DNA of 64,000 nt from Trichobilharzia szidati (lineage: Eukaryota > Platyhelminthes > Trematoda > Strigeidida > Schistosomatidae), in assembly GCA_944472155.2 (NCBI GenBank), contig OX235273.1, forward strand, positions 82,702,793-82,766,792, read 5' to 3'. The translations under genes and the position numbers were made by a program. Below, in pieces: positions 48,040 to 61,985 of the stretch; the stretch's first letter is position 1, and every line of letters begins with the position of its first letter. Under the pieces are notes generated by a model, which was not told where the DNA came from, did no database searches, and saw only the letters and a list, made by a program, of their open reading frames with translations.

Positions 48040-50040
48040 AGGAAACGTATGTATGTTGGCGCATCTCTTGAACAATGAATATAAATTCCATGTATGATGT
48101 CAGCATTTTTCGTCAGAAAACCATGTTACTGCAGTGGACAATTTCGATAATGAAATATGGACGACAAGAAACAAAGATAGGTGACCTGGAAGCATCCTGA
48201 AGTTGTTATGATGACGGTGGTTGGAAGAAACGGTGCCAAATAACCACTTCATCAGACCCTATCACCAGTGAGATGTGCCTACTGATTGATTGACATTGAG
48301 ACTGGAGAAGTCGAAGAGAAATAGTAATCTCAATTAGATTCTTATTCAATAATTTACACTGTTGAGCTTTAATTCTGTTACCCACAGTGGTATCAAAGCA
48401 ACTTCAGTATCAACATGGATATTATTCTCATTCCCTAAATGATTAACCTGAAAAGAAGACGTATCAGGATTTCAGTGATTTTTTTTCATCTCATCTGCTG
48501 AACGTCAAAGTTTTTATTCAAAACTCTATGTTTATCCTTAACACATTTCTATTGTGAGCAATACTACCCCTCAGGCAGTCATCTTTCAGTAATCATTTCT
48601 AAACACTCTTTGTCGACATAAATACCTAAAACTATGCAAAATATGTTTCACGAATTCCTAACTTTTCTTGTGATATAAAGTTGAAATATATTTTCAGCTG
48701 AGTGCCATTAATGTATGACATCCATTAGTGCTGAACCACAGCCACTTCGAAATACTGTGAATTGGTTATCTACTATAATGAGTCTTCGCTGATTACATGA
48801 TTAAGATCAGTGAGAATTCTCATCCAACATACACTTATCATTATTATTAGCTCATATTATAATTATTTTGCTCGGTCTTTCGACAGTACATTTTCATGTA
48901 AATGAAACGACACACAGTTTTAATAACAAATTATACGATGTGACTTACAAACACACCACATTTTTCAACATGAACTTCGCCTTCTAGTAACGCGATTCTA
49001 ATTTAATAAACAGAATTATCGTTTTAGCGTGTTATCTGTTAATGTGGTAGTATTAGCAAATTACATTACATTAAACTTTTCAAGATGGACTTCGGATCAC
49101 AATAGCGCTATTCTAATATAATAAACAGAATTACTCTTTTGATTCTATAATGTGTCAATGTGTGAGTGTACAAATTGTGATACACACGATCCTTCACAAA
49201 CTGCATTGAAAAAAGTCAGAGATGAAATAAAGTTTCAATGAATTGTTCAACAAATTATCGCAAAGTTCGAAATACTTGAAATTTTGAAATGAATCATTTT
49301 TTGTTTATGTTATAACTTGTAATTCACATGTAGTATGATCTCTAATATAAAGGAGGGACAAAGTCAAGTCAAACAAATTTACACTTCAAAGTTATCGTTA
49401 TCGGGAAATATGAAATGAGATGAACACTCTGTTCAGGTTTTGATACTTCGTTTACGGTGTACTACTAATACAAAATAATACAAGCAAAACTTGTAGTTCA
49501 GCGTAGAGGCTCTTCTCAGCGAATTCGGTCTCTCTAGCTGTATAGTCGCAATTATTTACAATTTTTCCTGAGAGAGGGTTATATCGAAAGCGATGAGTTG
49601 TCTTCATCATAGGGGTTGATTGTATTCAATGCATAAGAAGAGTTGAATAAGTGTCTCGGAGTTACTTAATGAGGTGAATAATAATTCAATGAATGAGTAG
49701 TAATCAGAATGCGTATCGAAACGAAGGAAAGTATGCAACTATTTCAGTAATAATACTAATAGTAGCTTCATTCTGCACACTGTTTATATCATGTACAGAA
49801 TTTCCACTAGAGTTTATTCTATGATAATCTCCCCTTGTGCAGGATGTCCAGATGAAATAATAATTGATAGTGCATCGTGTGACACAGTGCTTTCCGACCT
49901 GAAGCGAAACCGATCCCACATAATACGTCTTCTTTGTCTCCTTCGTGAAATGCATCACATTTGGTTGAATGACAATTATAAAATCTTCAGGAGTACATTT
50001 CGCGTACCAAGGACTCAACTGAGTCACAGTTATCACATAT
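48040..50040. repeat. Segmental duplication block, right arm copy
   Basis: Reverse complement of 23500-25540, including the internal tandem duplication (48955-49135). Confidence 0.75.
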
Positions 50041-50629
50041 AGTGTGATAGGCTGCCACCTATGATTATGCTTTTCCTTATGTTGAATAGAAACTTCTGAA
50101 TCATCAGGTTGTATGCATCACGAATGCTAGCCAGAGTAACTTATTCCATTATAGGTCGTAATTTATTATATTTAAGCAAAGTGAACAACGAAGATTATAT
50201 TCCATATATTGATTACAAGAGTTTTCGGTTGACTCAATTTCAAGCAGATCATCTCTGAAGTGTAGTAGTTTTGAAGAAATACGAGTGTTGTCAGGAGTTA
50301 GAAAAACAAACAGACAGAAATCAAGTGAGCAGAAATCAAGCAAGTTTCAATTATTCTAGAAGAAGAGGTTGGATAATTTTCTTTTGTATGCACAGTTCCA
50401 ATATCTGTAACTAAGTGGCTAAGGCTCTATCAATGACAGGGAGATTAAAGACTATTGCCTTCACTTGGTCTCCCTTTACTTTGTAGATTACTTTGAGGTA
50501 GATGTTTGTTGAGACCGAATAATCAGTATTGACGAGGTGTTGGATTGTCACACTCCTTGTACAGCCAACACAAACCGTCTGTAAAATAATAATTCAAAGG
50601 ATGCAGTTAGATAGTCGGACCAAATTATG

Positions 50630-51165
50630 ATATTATTATTCATTACTTGCATTCAGAATGGAACACTGAGATTTAACTGCGCATCTCCAATCCACTTCGT
50701 TCTCTACACATAAAACTTCATTTCCTCGTCATTTGATCTTCCTTCTCTATTTCAAGTTTGTAATTTAAAGGCACCACTTTTCATTCATCATCCACTCGAT
50801 GATCACAGTCAAGTGAGATGCCACTTGAAGTGCCCCATGAGCATATTTCCATTCCAACTCCATTTCACTCTGTGTATTTCTTCAGTAATGGATTGATGAT
50901 TATTTCACTGAACTGCTAGACCACCTCGTTGCTTATCCTTCCCAAGCAGTCATGTGATCTGCAGTGTGGAGATCAATGACGCCTTCAATGACTCAAGCTT
51001 TAACTCTTTAGACCACATATTTTGTCTTGACTGTAGTGTTGAGATACCATGTGTCTTTCTTTATCTTCAGTGCAGCTTATTTTCACATTGATCACAGAGT
51101 AATGAAGGCCTGCCTCATCTTCCCGATTTAATCCTATTTAACACTGATGTCCTCGCCCATGCCAC
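50630..51165 (-). mobile_element. RTE-clade relic (right arm)
   Basis: Mirror of 22396-22945, with the (att)n tail at about 50630. Inactive. Confidence 0.6.
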
Positions 51166-51185
51166 CTGCTTCTGAAAGCGTTGCG

Positions 51186-51445
51186 TCATTTGATGAAGAT
51201 TCAGGGATTAGCCTCTCTCTACCTAACTATGTTATTACTTTTTACTACTTTCAACTTATTGGGTGATTAAATGCAAGTGAATGTGTTGCAGTGGTTGAAG
51301 CTTCTTCTAGTTTTTATAACGTATCATGGGCAATCATTCTGGATCCAGTTGAATTCCTATGTTCCGATAGTCTAATTAAATCTAGTCTACTGGTTTGACC
51401 TACATAATTTACCTCGCAGTCATTACATGATGTCTGCACCAGAAA
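51186..51445 (-). mobile_element. Penelope-like GIY-YIG remnant (right arm)
   Basis: Mirror of 21590-21860: the CxxC and YVGQT codons are readable on the minus strand from about 51440, but the 3' end is cut by the ~530-bp deletion. Confidence 0.7.
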
Positions 51446-51645
51446 CACGGAAAATTGTAATGAAAAACAGGTGGTAGTAAGGCTATATGGAAATGTTTAT
51501 TAACCAGCTTTCCATACATATAGCCGAAACACTGCTGGTCTCACAAGATTTCATGATGACTTTGGAGAGGAAAATTCCTTGAAAGCTAATAATAAATTGA
51601 TAGAAGTCACGATTTATGATAGAAAGTAACCATACACATAATTTT

Positions 51646-51864
51646 TATTTTAGCTAAACTGAATAATCTTTTACCTCCAACGCATATATGCTCCGCTTGA
51701 AGGTAAACTCAATAGGTGGAATGCCTGAAATGAGTGTTGATTCTCTTCACGATTGTACTATTACCAATTCTCGAAGAAGTTCCAGTGTCCATGGCGGCGA
51801 AATATGTTTCATCGAAATACTCCATTCCATTCATTTTAATGCTGAATTCATTGAAAATTACATG
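51646..51864 (-). pseudogene. Decayed aspartic protease exon 5 (right arm)
   Basis: Mirror of 21175-21393 (coordinate sum 73039) with the same internal deletion, so it was already dead before the arms were duplicated. Confidence 0.83.
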
Positions 51865-51869
51865 TGAAA

Positions 51870-53600
51870 ATCACTACCACTGCGCTACAGATAGATTTTA
51901 TCTCTGACACCAGTTGAGTAGACTTTCATCAAAACTATGGAGAGTGAGCTGTGGTTAGGCGAATACTCCCCTCTGTTTGATTTATCCATGAGGAATAGAT
52001 TAGGTGCATGGAAGATGATGAGATAACTCTGTGCCAGTAAACACTAATGATCCTTGCATACCCAATATTTCAATACCTTTCTCAATCTGATTTAGGGATT
52101 TGTAACAGCTGTCTCATCTGTGTTTCAAATGATGCAGTCACCGAGCCGATTTCAAATAAGTTAATTCGTGTTTCAAAACTGGTCAGGTGGATTGTCCTCT
52201 ACACCAACACAGGGCATAACCCTGAAACAAGTTGTATGTACAGGTTTCAAATGAACCAAATTGAGCAAAAGACTGGTTGGCTTCAGCTAGCACCAAGTTG
52301 ACCAGACTTTAGCTCACCAGAGGGATGTCATACTTAACATATACCTGTCAATTCCGATATACTGTACACATTCAATAAAGCCGGTTGAAATCAACTACAG
52401 TTCAATAATGGACCAGCCAGTACCATCAAGCTCAACAAGAATGAGTATGATCAGTTCAAGTACAGGAGAGTGACAGGAGTATTGGCTGGGGTGAATGTCA
52501 TCACAAAGTGTACTGAGAAACAGACACATACACTACTACTCAGTGCAGAACATGATGAGCGCATCCCACACGCCTAGTATTATTCACGAATATGAAGTTG
52601 AGAGACAATAAAGCATCTCCAATGTGCTCAATTTGAACTTTTACTCACCGACCAAACTTTTATGAATAGCAGTTTTACCAAATCAATACACCTGAAAACG
52701 GTTTCTCGAACTGTTTACTTTCCCCTCATAATCTTTCGAAAAGATTTCACTCAAGACGCTTGTTTGCCATCAGACTTGTGTAAGTGTATTACTGTTTCCT
52801 GTGTGTTGCTATTCATTTTTGCTTTACATCTATTGAGAGACTGACCGACTTTATCTCAATATTCTACAGAAAAATGTTTCACTGCAACACTGAGATATTG
52901 TCATGACAACAGAAAATGAGACTCTTTGAAAATGAATATTTCGGTCTCCATCATTCACAGAATGTTAAATACTCTGGGAATTAAATTTCATAATTCCTTG
53001 CATCAGAAAATGACTATTACTTTCGGGAGTGGCCAAACATTTACACGTGATTCGCGTCATTTTAGACTGGTACAGAAAATTATGTGTGACAAATTGCACA
53101 CGATAACATTCTGTCAAATAAACAGTGTTAGGTATAAAACAGCTTACTATGGATATACATCAGTTTGTCTTGACCAAGATCAGACGAGTGGTGAACGAAA
53201 TGAGAGATCTTATTGCGCCGACATTTTCATAATATTTGCAACAATTTAGAATCTCAGTGAAGATACTTGGTGCGTTGTTGACATGTGTGTGATCGAATAC
53301 GCTACTCTTGCACTTACCAATAAACTGAGTGAACAACTTCACAATATACAGTGGTTAACAAGCACTAGAGATTTGGAAGTTAAATGAATATCTTCTGTTC
53401 CACTCAAATTCCTCTTTAATTTCCATCTCAATTTTTATGATATTGATTACTGCGATATAATTAAAAACCAACATGAGAAATGTGTAGTCTTTATACCAAG
53501 AAGTAAGACAACGAATTCTCTACATATCGGACCCTGAACATGTTTACTGTAACATTTGAAAATGTGTCCTTGAACATCAGCAGAAAGGAATAAGAAATCA
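51870..53600. other. Right arm stretch, no gene recognised
   Basis: Mirror of 19.45-21.17 kb. Includes the empty site of the palindromic element around 53590. Confidence 0.5.
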
Positions 53601-53944
53601 GCTAGCTACGCAAGCATCGTCAGTAGTCAATTCATAATAATAAACGGGTTGAAATAGTTCGTAGAAGATGCAACATTATGTGTACTGGACCGACACACTC
53701 AACTAACTACAAATGTCCAAACACTTCATTTTGTGATATCACCTATGTAGCAATGGAACATAAATGTTTATATGGACATATTACGGTCATTCCGTCAGTG
53801 ACTGCCTGTGTCACTGCGTTTATAGTGGGATCCCATCTTTGACAGTGGACTAGTATTATTGGCTGATGTTTGAGTGGATGTTCTCCGTATGCAATCTCAG
53901 GGAAATCGGCTTCGTCTTCTGATGGAGATAAAATGTCAACCAAC

Positions 53945-54260
53945 AAATTTCTTTTCAGAAACTGGATACATTTGTCCCTCTTCATGATTTTAAATGGAGT
54001 CAGAGAGATAATTTCAGGAGAATAAGATGGTACCATCATTGATTTTGTCAGCTTCTCATTTTCTGTTTACAGCCTAAAGAAACTACTAGACTTATGTATA
54101 GAACAATTTTAACATGCTTACACATTTTCTATAGATGGTTTGTAATTATTAGATTTGTTTTTACGAGTTGATCACGGATTGATATCAGTTAGAGAACCAA
54201 TGAAATGTTACATGATGTCAGTTGACAGGATGCTCCAAACTGAATGAACAGTGTTCAGTA
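53945..54260 (-). repeat. Diverged relative of the palindromic element, right arm
   Basis: Mirror of 17640-17950; shares ggtaccatcattga, gcttctcat and gtttacagcctaaag blocks with the arms of the 19.0-kb element. Confidence 0.6.
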
Positions 54261-55680
54261 AATCAAACTTATCTAGTTGTTTCCGAGAGATTTCAAGTTC
54301 GAACAAAATTATTGTATGCATGCAATGATGAAGGAGTTGTGTGATAAAGACAAGAGGTGAGTAAGCTGTTGGGTAACTAATAAAATGAGTAATAATATAG
54401 TGAGTTCAAAATAAAAGTCTCGGAGTTGCACCATATCAAAAGAGGTTAGGTTAAAGCTAAAGACTAGATAATCAAGTGAATGAGAGAATATTGACGTCCA
54501 GTTGTCAGGGCGAGAATAGATTGATAACTGCTTCTGTCTGAACACACAAATCCCGTTTCAGGCGTTTGATAGGGATTGCTTCACCAAACTGGATGAGTAT
54601 TGAGCTATTTTGTCTGCTTATAATTTGAAAGAGGTGGACATTATGAAGACGCATTCTTGGAGACCTATTATATAACACAACTAATTCCCACCTAGACCTG
54701 CTACTGTCCTCGATCGCCATAGTGCCTAGTTATCACTTTCGACATATAACTGTTGACCTAGTAGATGAGCTCTGCATTAATCTAACGTACACATCATCTC
54801 TAAACATTCATTGTCGACCGCTGAATACTGTCGTTCCCTCTATGTTAGCGGATGACTGACATATTAGACAACTCCTTCAATCCTGGGCTCGTGTTCTATG
54901 GTCACCTGCACTCATAAATACAGTGAAATGTTTTCCAGGTACAGGCAGTTTGAACTTAATTCTCTGGAAATGTGAATGCTGTTAATTACAGTCGAATATA
55001 CTCTGCGAGTCTTCTGGCCAGAAAAATATGGAATGACCTTGTAGTCTGTAATACCACGATTTCCTTCTCTAATCCCTGACTGGAATGTTCTTTATTGTCA
55101 ACATTTTGTCAGGGGAAGATTTTATCCTACCGATTCCCATTTCATGTTCTATCAGCTCCTGCACGTCATCCAACTATGTGGTGGTTTGATCCCTTCACAG
55201 ACATCCTCACTCCTCACTGTTAACTGACCTATGACCTTGCAATTTCGTCTCTCACAGAAGCAGTGACAGCAATTGCAGCGAAAGTACACGATAGTATATG
55301 GTAGAAGAATTATTCATTTCACGAAATGATAAACAGTGACACCAGAATACAAAGACCATACGTTGAAATTTCATTTTCCGAACTTCATTCGAACTAAGTT
55401 TCGCTTGTTCTACGCGATATACTATCGGTGAATTCTTGTCCGTAGAACATAAAGTAGCTTCTGGAATAATGATCACACAACACCCAACGCTGAAAACGAT
55501 TCAAACTATTAAGTGTGAACATGTTTGGTTCATGAATACTGTCAGGTGTTCGAGGTCGACATTATTTGATCAAAAGATTGTATTGAAAGGTAAACTTCAT
55601 AAACTATAAGACAAACTATTTCATGAACACAATGTTTTACAATAAGCCCCAATTCATTTCTCATCTTTCCTTCAATATAT
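54261..55680. other. Outer right arm, no gene recognised
   Basis: Mirror of 16.28-17.64 kb at about 90%. No protein family recognised. Confidence 0.45.
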
Positions 55681-56215
55681 TTCAATTTTTGTGTTCAACG
55701 TTATATTACTTGCCAATAGTAAGTAGTCGAAAGTATATTTTCTTACTTCTTAGAGGACGGATTAGTTTGCGATCGAAGTTTAACCCACCTGATGTATTCG
55801 GACTCTATTTGGTGTATGGTGATTAATTTCTTGTAGTTGAACATTATCTGCTCTATACACTTTATTTGTGTACTCGTTACTGTTGAACAATGTTTATTCC
55901 CATCCCTTTATTCCGTGTCTGGCATTCACAAGCTGTTTAAATAACACGTGGATCGCCTTTGACACAGCTCTGCTGTTTTCACTTATTGAGCTTGACCTTG
56001 ACGCGCTGTTCGAATTTTGTGTTACATTACTTAGTTATATAAAATTCTCATTTCTGTGGTGTTTCTAGCCAGGAATTTGCAGAAATTAATGTAATTCGTT
56101 TATCTTCGAACACTGATTCTGTGGATATAATCTTGTTGATCATTAGTACCTATGACTAACTGTCGGCCATTTTGTGATTGTTAGACACCAACTAATAACG
56201 ATAATTATTGAAAAA
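55680..56215 (+). repeat. Young inverted repeat, left copy (partner 59385-59900)
   Basis: Reverse complement of 59385-59900 (coordinate sum 115594) with about one difference per 100 bp by eye. Its outer end coincides with the outer end of the right palindrome arm. Confidence 0.85.
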
Positions 56216-56434
56216 CACTTACTTTGCTTTTGGCAGCATTCAGACAGAGACATCTCACAATTGAGATTTGCATATTACATTTCACACTTTATTTTTAATA
56301 TAGTACCGTATTTTGCACAAATCTTGTGTATTCGGATGTTAAACGTCACTCAAAGTGTGGTTTTAGTAGTCGTTGGATGATCATCTCGAATTCCTTTTCA
56401 AAGAAATTCACAGTACTCTATTTATTTTCATTAA

Positions 56435-59240
56435 TTAATTATTCTTTCCTTTAGTTCCTAGAGGAGCATATGGCTTCAGCCACGCGTCTCCATTTCGTTC
56501 AGTTCTCTGCCATCGTTTTCACCTGTCTCCACGTCTGCCCACATGCTTTCACCTCCTCTTCACATGACCTCCTCCATGTAACCCTCTCACTGACGACCAT
56601 CTTGCCGCTTCCCGTTCGAGCTCCACTCGGAAGCCTGTCTTGATGGTGTTCTCACAGTAAAGCCAATCAACCTCCATTTTTTCTGCATATTTGCTGCACA
56701 ACTGCTTCCTAGTTGGCTCGTTCCTAGAGATCCCTCTCGCTGATTTTTTCTGGCCGGTCATCTGATCTTGAGTATTGAGCGAAGACAACTGTTGATGAAG
56801 GTCTGTAGTTTGTTTGAGATGCTCTTTATGACGCGCCAAGTCTCTGATTTGTATAGTAGCACTGACTTCACATTGGAGTTGAAAATCCGGATCTTATTTT
56901 TGATATTGAGTGCTGTTGACCTCCACACAGACTTGAAAGTAATGAAAGCTTGCCTTGCTTTCCTGATCCCCACTTTGATATCCTCGTCAGTTCCGCCTGT
57001 AGTTGAAACAATGCTTCCCAGGTAGGTAAAGAAGGTTGCTTCTTTCAGATTTCTCCCATTTATTCTGATCGTTGTCTTTTGTTGCTGTTGCCGTTGGGCA
57101 GGAATCTTCATCATCAACCTCTGTTTTCTCTATGTTCACCTGAAGTCCCATCTTCTCTGAATGCTTCTTCAGCCAACTTGTTGCTTTTCGCTTGCATATA
57201 TTCCAGTTTGTGGGAAATCAGACATATATCATCGGCGAAGCCCAGATCCTCCAAGTTTTTTGTGTGAGTCCATTTTATGCCTGTTTCCTCCCTGCCCGCT
57301 GTTTGTCGCATTACCCAGTCTTCCGCAATCAGGAAAATCATTGGGGACAATAGGCAGCCAGCTTGTCTTACTTCCCTCTTCACTTCGAAGGATTCCGTGA
57401 GCTTCCCGTCGTGGATTACTTAGCATGCAGCATTGTCGTACAACTGTTGGATGAGGTGTTTAATTGTTGGCGGCATGCCGTAGTAGCGAAGTAGTTTCCA
57501 AATCAACCTCTCAATCGACGATATCGAAGGCCTTTTCAAAGTCGATGAAGTTGAGATAGAGAGGTGACTGCCATTCCAAGCTTTGTTCAATGATGATCCG
57601 TAATGTGGCGATCTGATCAATGCATGACTTGTTTCTCCTGAATCCAGCCTGTTCCGGTCGAAGTTTTTCATCCAGGTTGGCATGTTTGATTCTCTCCAGG
57701 ATGATGCGGCTTAGTATTTTGCTTGGGATGGACAGGAGCATAATTCCGCGCCAGTTCTTGCATTGACTTAGGTCTCCTTTCTTTGGTAGTTTGAATAAGT
57801 ATCCTTTCTTCCAATCCTCGGGTACTTTGCCTTCTTTCCACACCTTCTCCAGTAGTGGCGTCATCAAGTCCGCTGTTGTCTCTGGGTCCATTTTCAATGC
57901 TTCTGCTGGGATTCCATCTGGTCCTGCTGCTTTTCCAGCTTTTAGCATCTTGATTGCCTTCAGGACTTCTGATTTCGTCGGGGGGTTGGTGTTCACTGGT
58001 AGCTCTGTCTCCGTCGTTGGTATTGTTGGGAGCGTTGCAGGTGGCGGTTGACTTAGAAGTTTTGTGAAGCATTCAGTCTATTGTTCCCTTTGCTTCACCT
58101 CTTTGCTGATTGACTTCCCCTTGTCATCCTTCACTGGCTTAATTTGTGTTGAAATTTTACTCGATAGGTACCTAGTTGTTTGGTAGAGTGTTGCGAGATC
58201 TCCTTTGCCTGCAGCTTGTTCTGCTTCACTTGCCATGGCTTCATAATATTCTCTTTCGCCTTCCCTGGCACTCTTCTTTACTCTTTTGTTCAGTGTCTTG
58301 TAGCTTGCATTCAAATCCTGTTTTTGCTGCTCGTTGGTGCACTGGATAATCTTCTTTAATTCCCCATCCTTCTCTCTTCTTTTAGTCTCCATGTGTTCGA
58401 AGTGAGCTGCTGTTTGTCTTGTCTCTTCTTTCTGCCTAGACACTTCCATACAGGTGTGACTCCACACCGCTTTCAGGCTGTTCCAGTGCTTTTCAACGGT
58501 AGTGTTGATTTGTGTCTCCGCCTTTTTCCAATGATTGCAGTGAAGAGGTCCTTCGTGGCCTGATCCTTCAGTTTTTGAGTATTGAACTTGGTTTGTGATC
58601 TATCTGCAGCTCCTGTTTCTTTGAAAGCTTTTAATTTGCTTTGGAGTTTTCCTTGTACAAGATAGTGGTCTGAGCCAATGTCTACTCCTCTTCTTACTTT
58701 TGTGTCCAGTAAGCTGCGTCTCCACTTTCTTGAGGAGCATTGACATGAAATAAATTTGGTTTTCGGATCGCCCGTCTGGTGACACCCATGTCGCCTTGTG
58801 CATATCCTTGTGCTTGAATATGCTGCCGCCAATCACTAGTTCATTGAAGGCGCAGAATTTGGTGAAGAGTTCTCCATTTTCATTCATCTCTCGAAGAGCT
58901 TCTCTACCCATAGTGAATTCTCTCCCTGTTTTGTCTGGTCCCAGTTTGACGTCAATTTCTCCCATTAGTATTTTAATGTCGCCGACTGGAGTATTGTCCA
59001 TTGTTGCCTGTAGTTGCTTGTAGAACTCTTCTTTCTATTCGAGGTCTGCGTTGTTTGTGGGTGCATAACACTGCACAATTGTCACTCTCCATTCTTTTGA
59101 GTTGAATCTTGTGGTGTTATCCTGGGCGAGATCACCTCCCATTGTGTGGGGGCCTTCGTTGCCGTTGGTGACATTATGACAGCCACACCACTGCTACCAT
59201 TAGAAGCAGGGAAATAAGAAGCAAGGCAATCAGAACAACA
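56435..59240 (-). mobile_element. RTE-clade non-LTR retrotransposon (SR2-like), 5'-truncated and frameshifted
   Basis: On the minus strand, in order: the C-terminal half of an APE-type endonuclease (QCYAPTNNAD, then GEIDVKLGPD around 58930), a linker, RT fingers (KAAGPDGIPAEALK, WRGIMLLSIPSKI near 57760-57930), palm (RPEQAGFR, FIDFEKAFDIVD, then VRQAGCLLSPMIF and LGFADDICL), and the C-terminal FTYLGSIV, KARQAFITFKSVW region, ending near 56435 in an attaattaa tail. Both catalytic RT boxes are intact, but the frame is broken several times and a TAG interrupts the endonuclease. The first part of the endonuclease is missing. Length about 2.8 kb against about 3.2 kb expected for a full unit. It is the best-preserved RTE here and lies between the young inverted repeats. 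Confidence 0.9.
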
Positions 59241-59384
59241 ACAAAATGTCACAACAGGAAAAGCATCGACAGAGACAAAAAACCGTGGCAAAAATATCAC
59301 TGTTAAATACAATTACCAAAAATGACATGCGAACCAGAGACAAACCGACTTGGGTCAACTTGGACATGTAAATACAATAATACA

Positions 59385-59900
59385 CTCAATTATCGTTATT
59401 AGTTAGTGTCAAACAATCACAAAATGGCAGACAGTTAGTTATAGGTACTAATGGTCAACAAGATTATATCCACAGAATCAGTGTTCGAAGGTAAACGAAT
59501 TACATTAATTTCTGCAAATTCCTGGCCACAAACACCACAGAAATGAGAATTTTGTGTAACTAAGTAATGTAACACAAAATTCGAACAGCGCGTCAAGGTC
59601 AAGCTCAATAAGTGAAAACAGCAGAGCTGTGTCAAAGGCGATCCACGTGTTATTTAAACAGCTTGTGAATGCCAGACACGGAATAAAGGGATGGGAATAA
59701 ACATTGTTCAACAGTAACGAGTACACAAATAAAGTGTATAGAGCAGATAATGTTCAACTACAAGAAATTAATCACCATACACCAAATAGAGTCCGAATAC
59801 ATCAGGTGGGTTAAACTTCGATCGCAAACTAATCCGTCCTCTAAGAAGTAAGAAAATATAGTTTCGACTACTTACTAATGATGAGTAGTATAAAGTTGAA
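59385..59900 (-). repeat. Young inverted repeat, right copy
   Basis: Inverted partner of 55680-56215. The open frame seen in both copies differs by one residue over most of its length, but it resembles no family and I treat it as non-coding. Confidence 0.85.
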
Positions 59901-60110
59901 TGCAAATGGAAGAATTTCAGTGGACAGTAATATAACAATTAACTAGTGCTTCAAACTTTGGAAATATACATATCATGTAGGTATTATGAAGAGACTGACA
60001 CGTGAGGCATATTTTGGCTTCACAGTACCGCAAAATGCAACAGTTAACATCAAAATACCGATAATTAGCTGAGGGTATCTGAAAAGCCACTTTTCATTTC
60101 CTTTTAAATG
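59860..60110 (+). repeat. Second copy of the block at 15.96-16.27 kb
   Basis: Direct-orientation match to the DNA just outside the left palindrome arm. A related tgatgagtagtataaa motif recurs at 60656. Confidence 0.7.
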
Positions 60111-61985
60111 TTACTAATTACAGTTACGCCAAAAGTATCAGTTGGTAGTACACAATTCTATGATTCGACAGAGACAGGGAGTGATACTCAATGAAAGTAC
60201 ACTGAGTTCTAAGAGGATCATTCATCTAGGAGACTGTGGTTTCCTTCCAAGTAGTCTGGATTCTATAATCTGTAATCGGTGATACACACACATGATTTGT
60301 CCAAAATACAGTAGTATATTACACATATATAATAAGTAGAATTTATACATTTCAGAATGTGAGGTATTGAGTATGTATGGCGTCAAACGCACTGTCACTG
60401 TGTTTCAGTACAGAAACACAACAAAGCTGTACCCAGTACGTGATCCGCGTGGAGATACAAACAACACGCGAATGAGGAGGATAAGAATCAAATGGATTCG
60501 AATAAACAGTGTTCAGTTTAACCATAAGAAGAGAATTATTCCACTCGTAACGGAACGTTTGACGATAAGTAGGATGAATTCCAATGCGAATCAATAACTG
60601 TGGTAAAGATGTAATAAAATGGCGATTTCAATATTATATCATGGTGGTTACTAGTGATGAGTAGTATAAATTTCAACACAAATGAAATGGAGATAAAGAC
60701 TATCTAACCTCTTCTCAGTGAACCATGATGAGGTTTGACGAGCTTGCTAATTTAGAGGTCACAGTAATGAACAGACAAGAAAGGAAGCAAAAGTGTGTCA
60801 GTTTTATTTCTTTTACTACTGTAGAATTCCTAAGTTCTCATTTATTCACGTCACCAGTGAATAATTTGTTTGTGGTAACTGCATGTCAGCCGTGTACGTG
60901 TATATTAAGAAGAGATAAAATGTTAAAACACATGCTTATCAGCGAAATAATTAGCCCTTACAATTAAATTCACTTAAATAATATAGTCTACTCGAAAGTA
61001 GTATGATTTCATCGCACAAAACCTGAGAATGGTTAGTTTTTATGGTTTTAACCTAAAGTGAGAACTAAACTGTGATTGTAGACTTAAACTATAATTATAT
61101 ATACATATTCGTAAATCACCAGCAAAATTACATAAAAAGTTTAAATAAGGTGACACTTTCGAATAGTATTTGATTATCATTTAGTTGATAGTGGTCAGCT
61201 GTGGAATCTACCTGTCTACTGGATAACGATTTGGAATTTAGGCGTTGGACAGCAACACTCACAGAAGATGTAGGCACATGTAGCTCACAAGCTTGAAGTG
61301 GGACAAAATTTGCATTCTTGAATCCGCTTCTAGTGATGATCAACCGAGTAATAATCATTTTAACTCAATTTTTACTTTTCCTTGATTGATTGGACCGAAA
61401 TGTATTAGGTATATACTATGGTTCAGATTCTGTGTCCACCAATAGAAGAATTACTGAAGTTCTGACGAGATCTGAGATGTTAATTATGAGAAGTTTCGAA
61501 GGAAACATTGAAGTGACTATCAAAATATTAATCACTTTCACGTAGGCATTCTTCCATAGTGAAGTTGGTTGGAACAACACAGTTCAGTTCTTTGGAAAAA
61601 TGGATTTAACCAATCTGTCGTCACTATCAAAGCTGTCTATGATGAATGTGAACAACACTTATTAAACTATTGTTATTGTTTTATGAAGACAACCCTTAAC
61701 TAATGTGACAAAAGGAAACTAATTTGAATTAACTCTTATTACATAATGATAACACAGTTCAATATATATTACATCATGCCCCATTTAAATGGCAAGACTG
61801 CATCAGTATATTTATTTTTCATCATTTTTGAAAATATTCTTACAACTAGGCAAGTAGGTAATGAAAGCGAAAAAAATTTTTTCTTAACTTACTGAGGTCT
61901 TATGAGAAAACAGGTATTATTAATGTCACTATCATCATCGTTAGTACGGTTAATTTTATTCGCCCCTTTAATTCTTAATACAACA
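60111..61985. other. Intergenic stretch, nothing recognised
   Basis: No supported gene, RNA or named repeat. Confidence 0.4.

Larger units (their letters stand above)
37440..55750. repeat. Right arm of the giant palindrome
   Basis: Reverse-complement partner of 16220-36600. It contains the complete gene C and the exon-1/promoter segment (38172-39400) that the left arm lacks. It lacks the left arm's solo LTR, palindromic element, 404-bp RTE fragment and ~720-bp insertion. Outward from 46.4 kb it diverges to about 90% identity. Confidence 0.93.

Noticed and set aside
16220..55750. Palindrome as a pure assembly artefact
   Set aside because: Arm-specific insertions with target duplications and a divergence gradient would not arise from joining one sequence to its own reverse complement.
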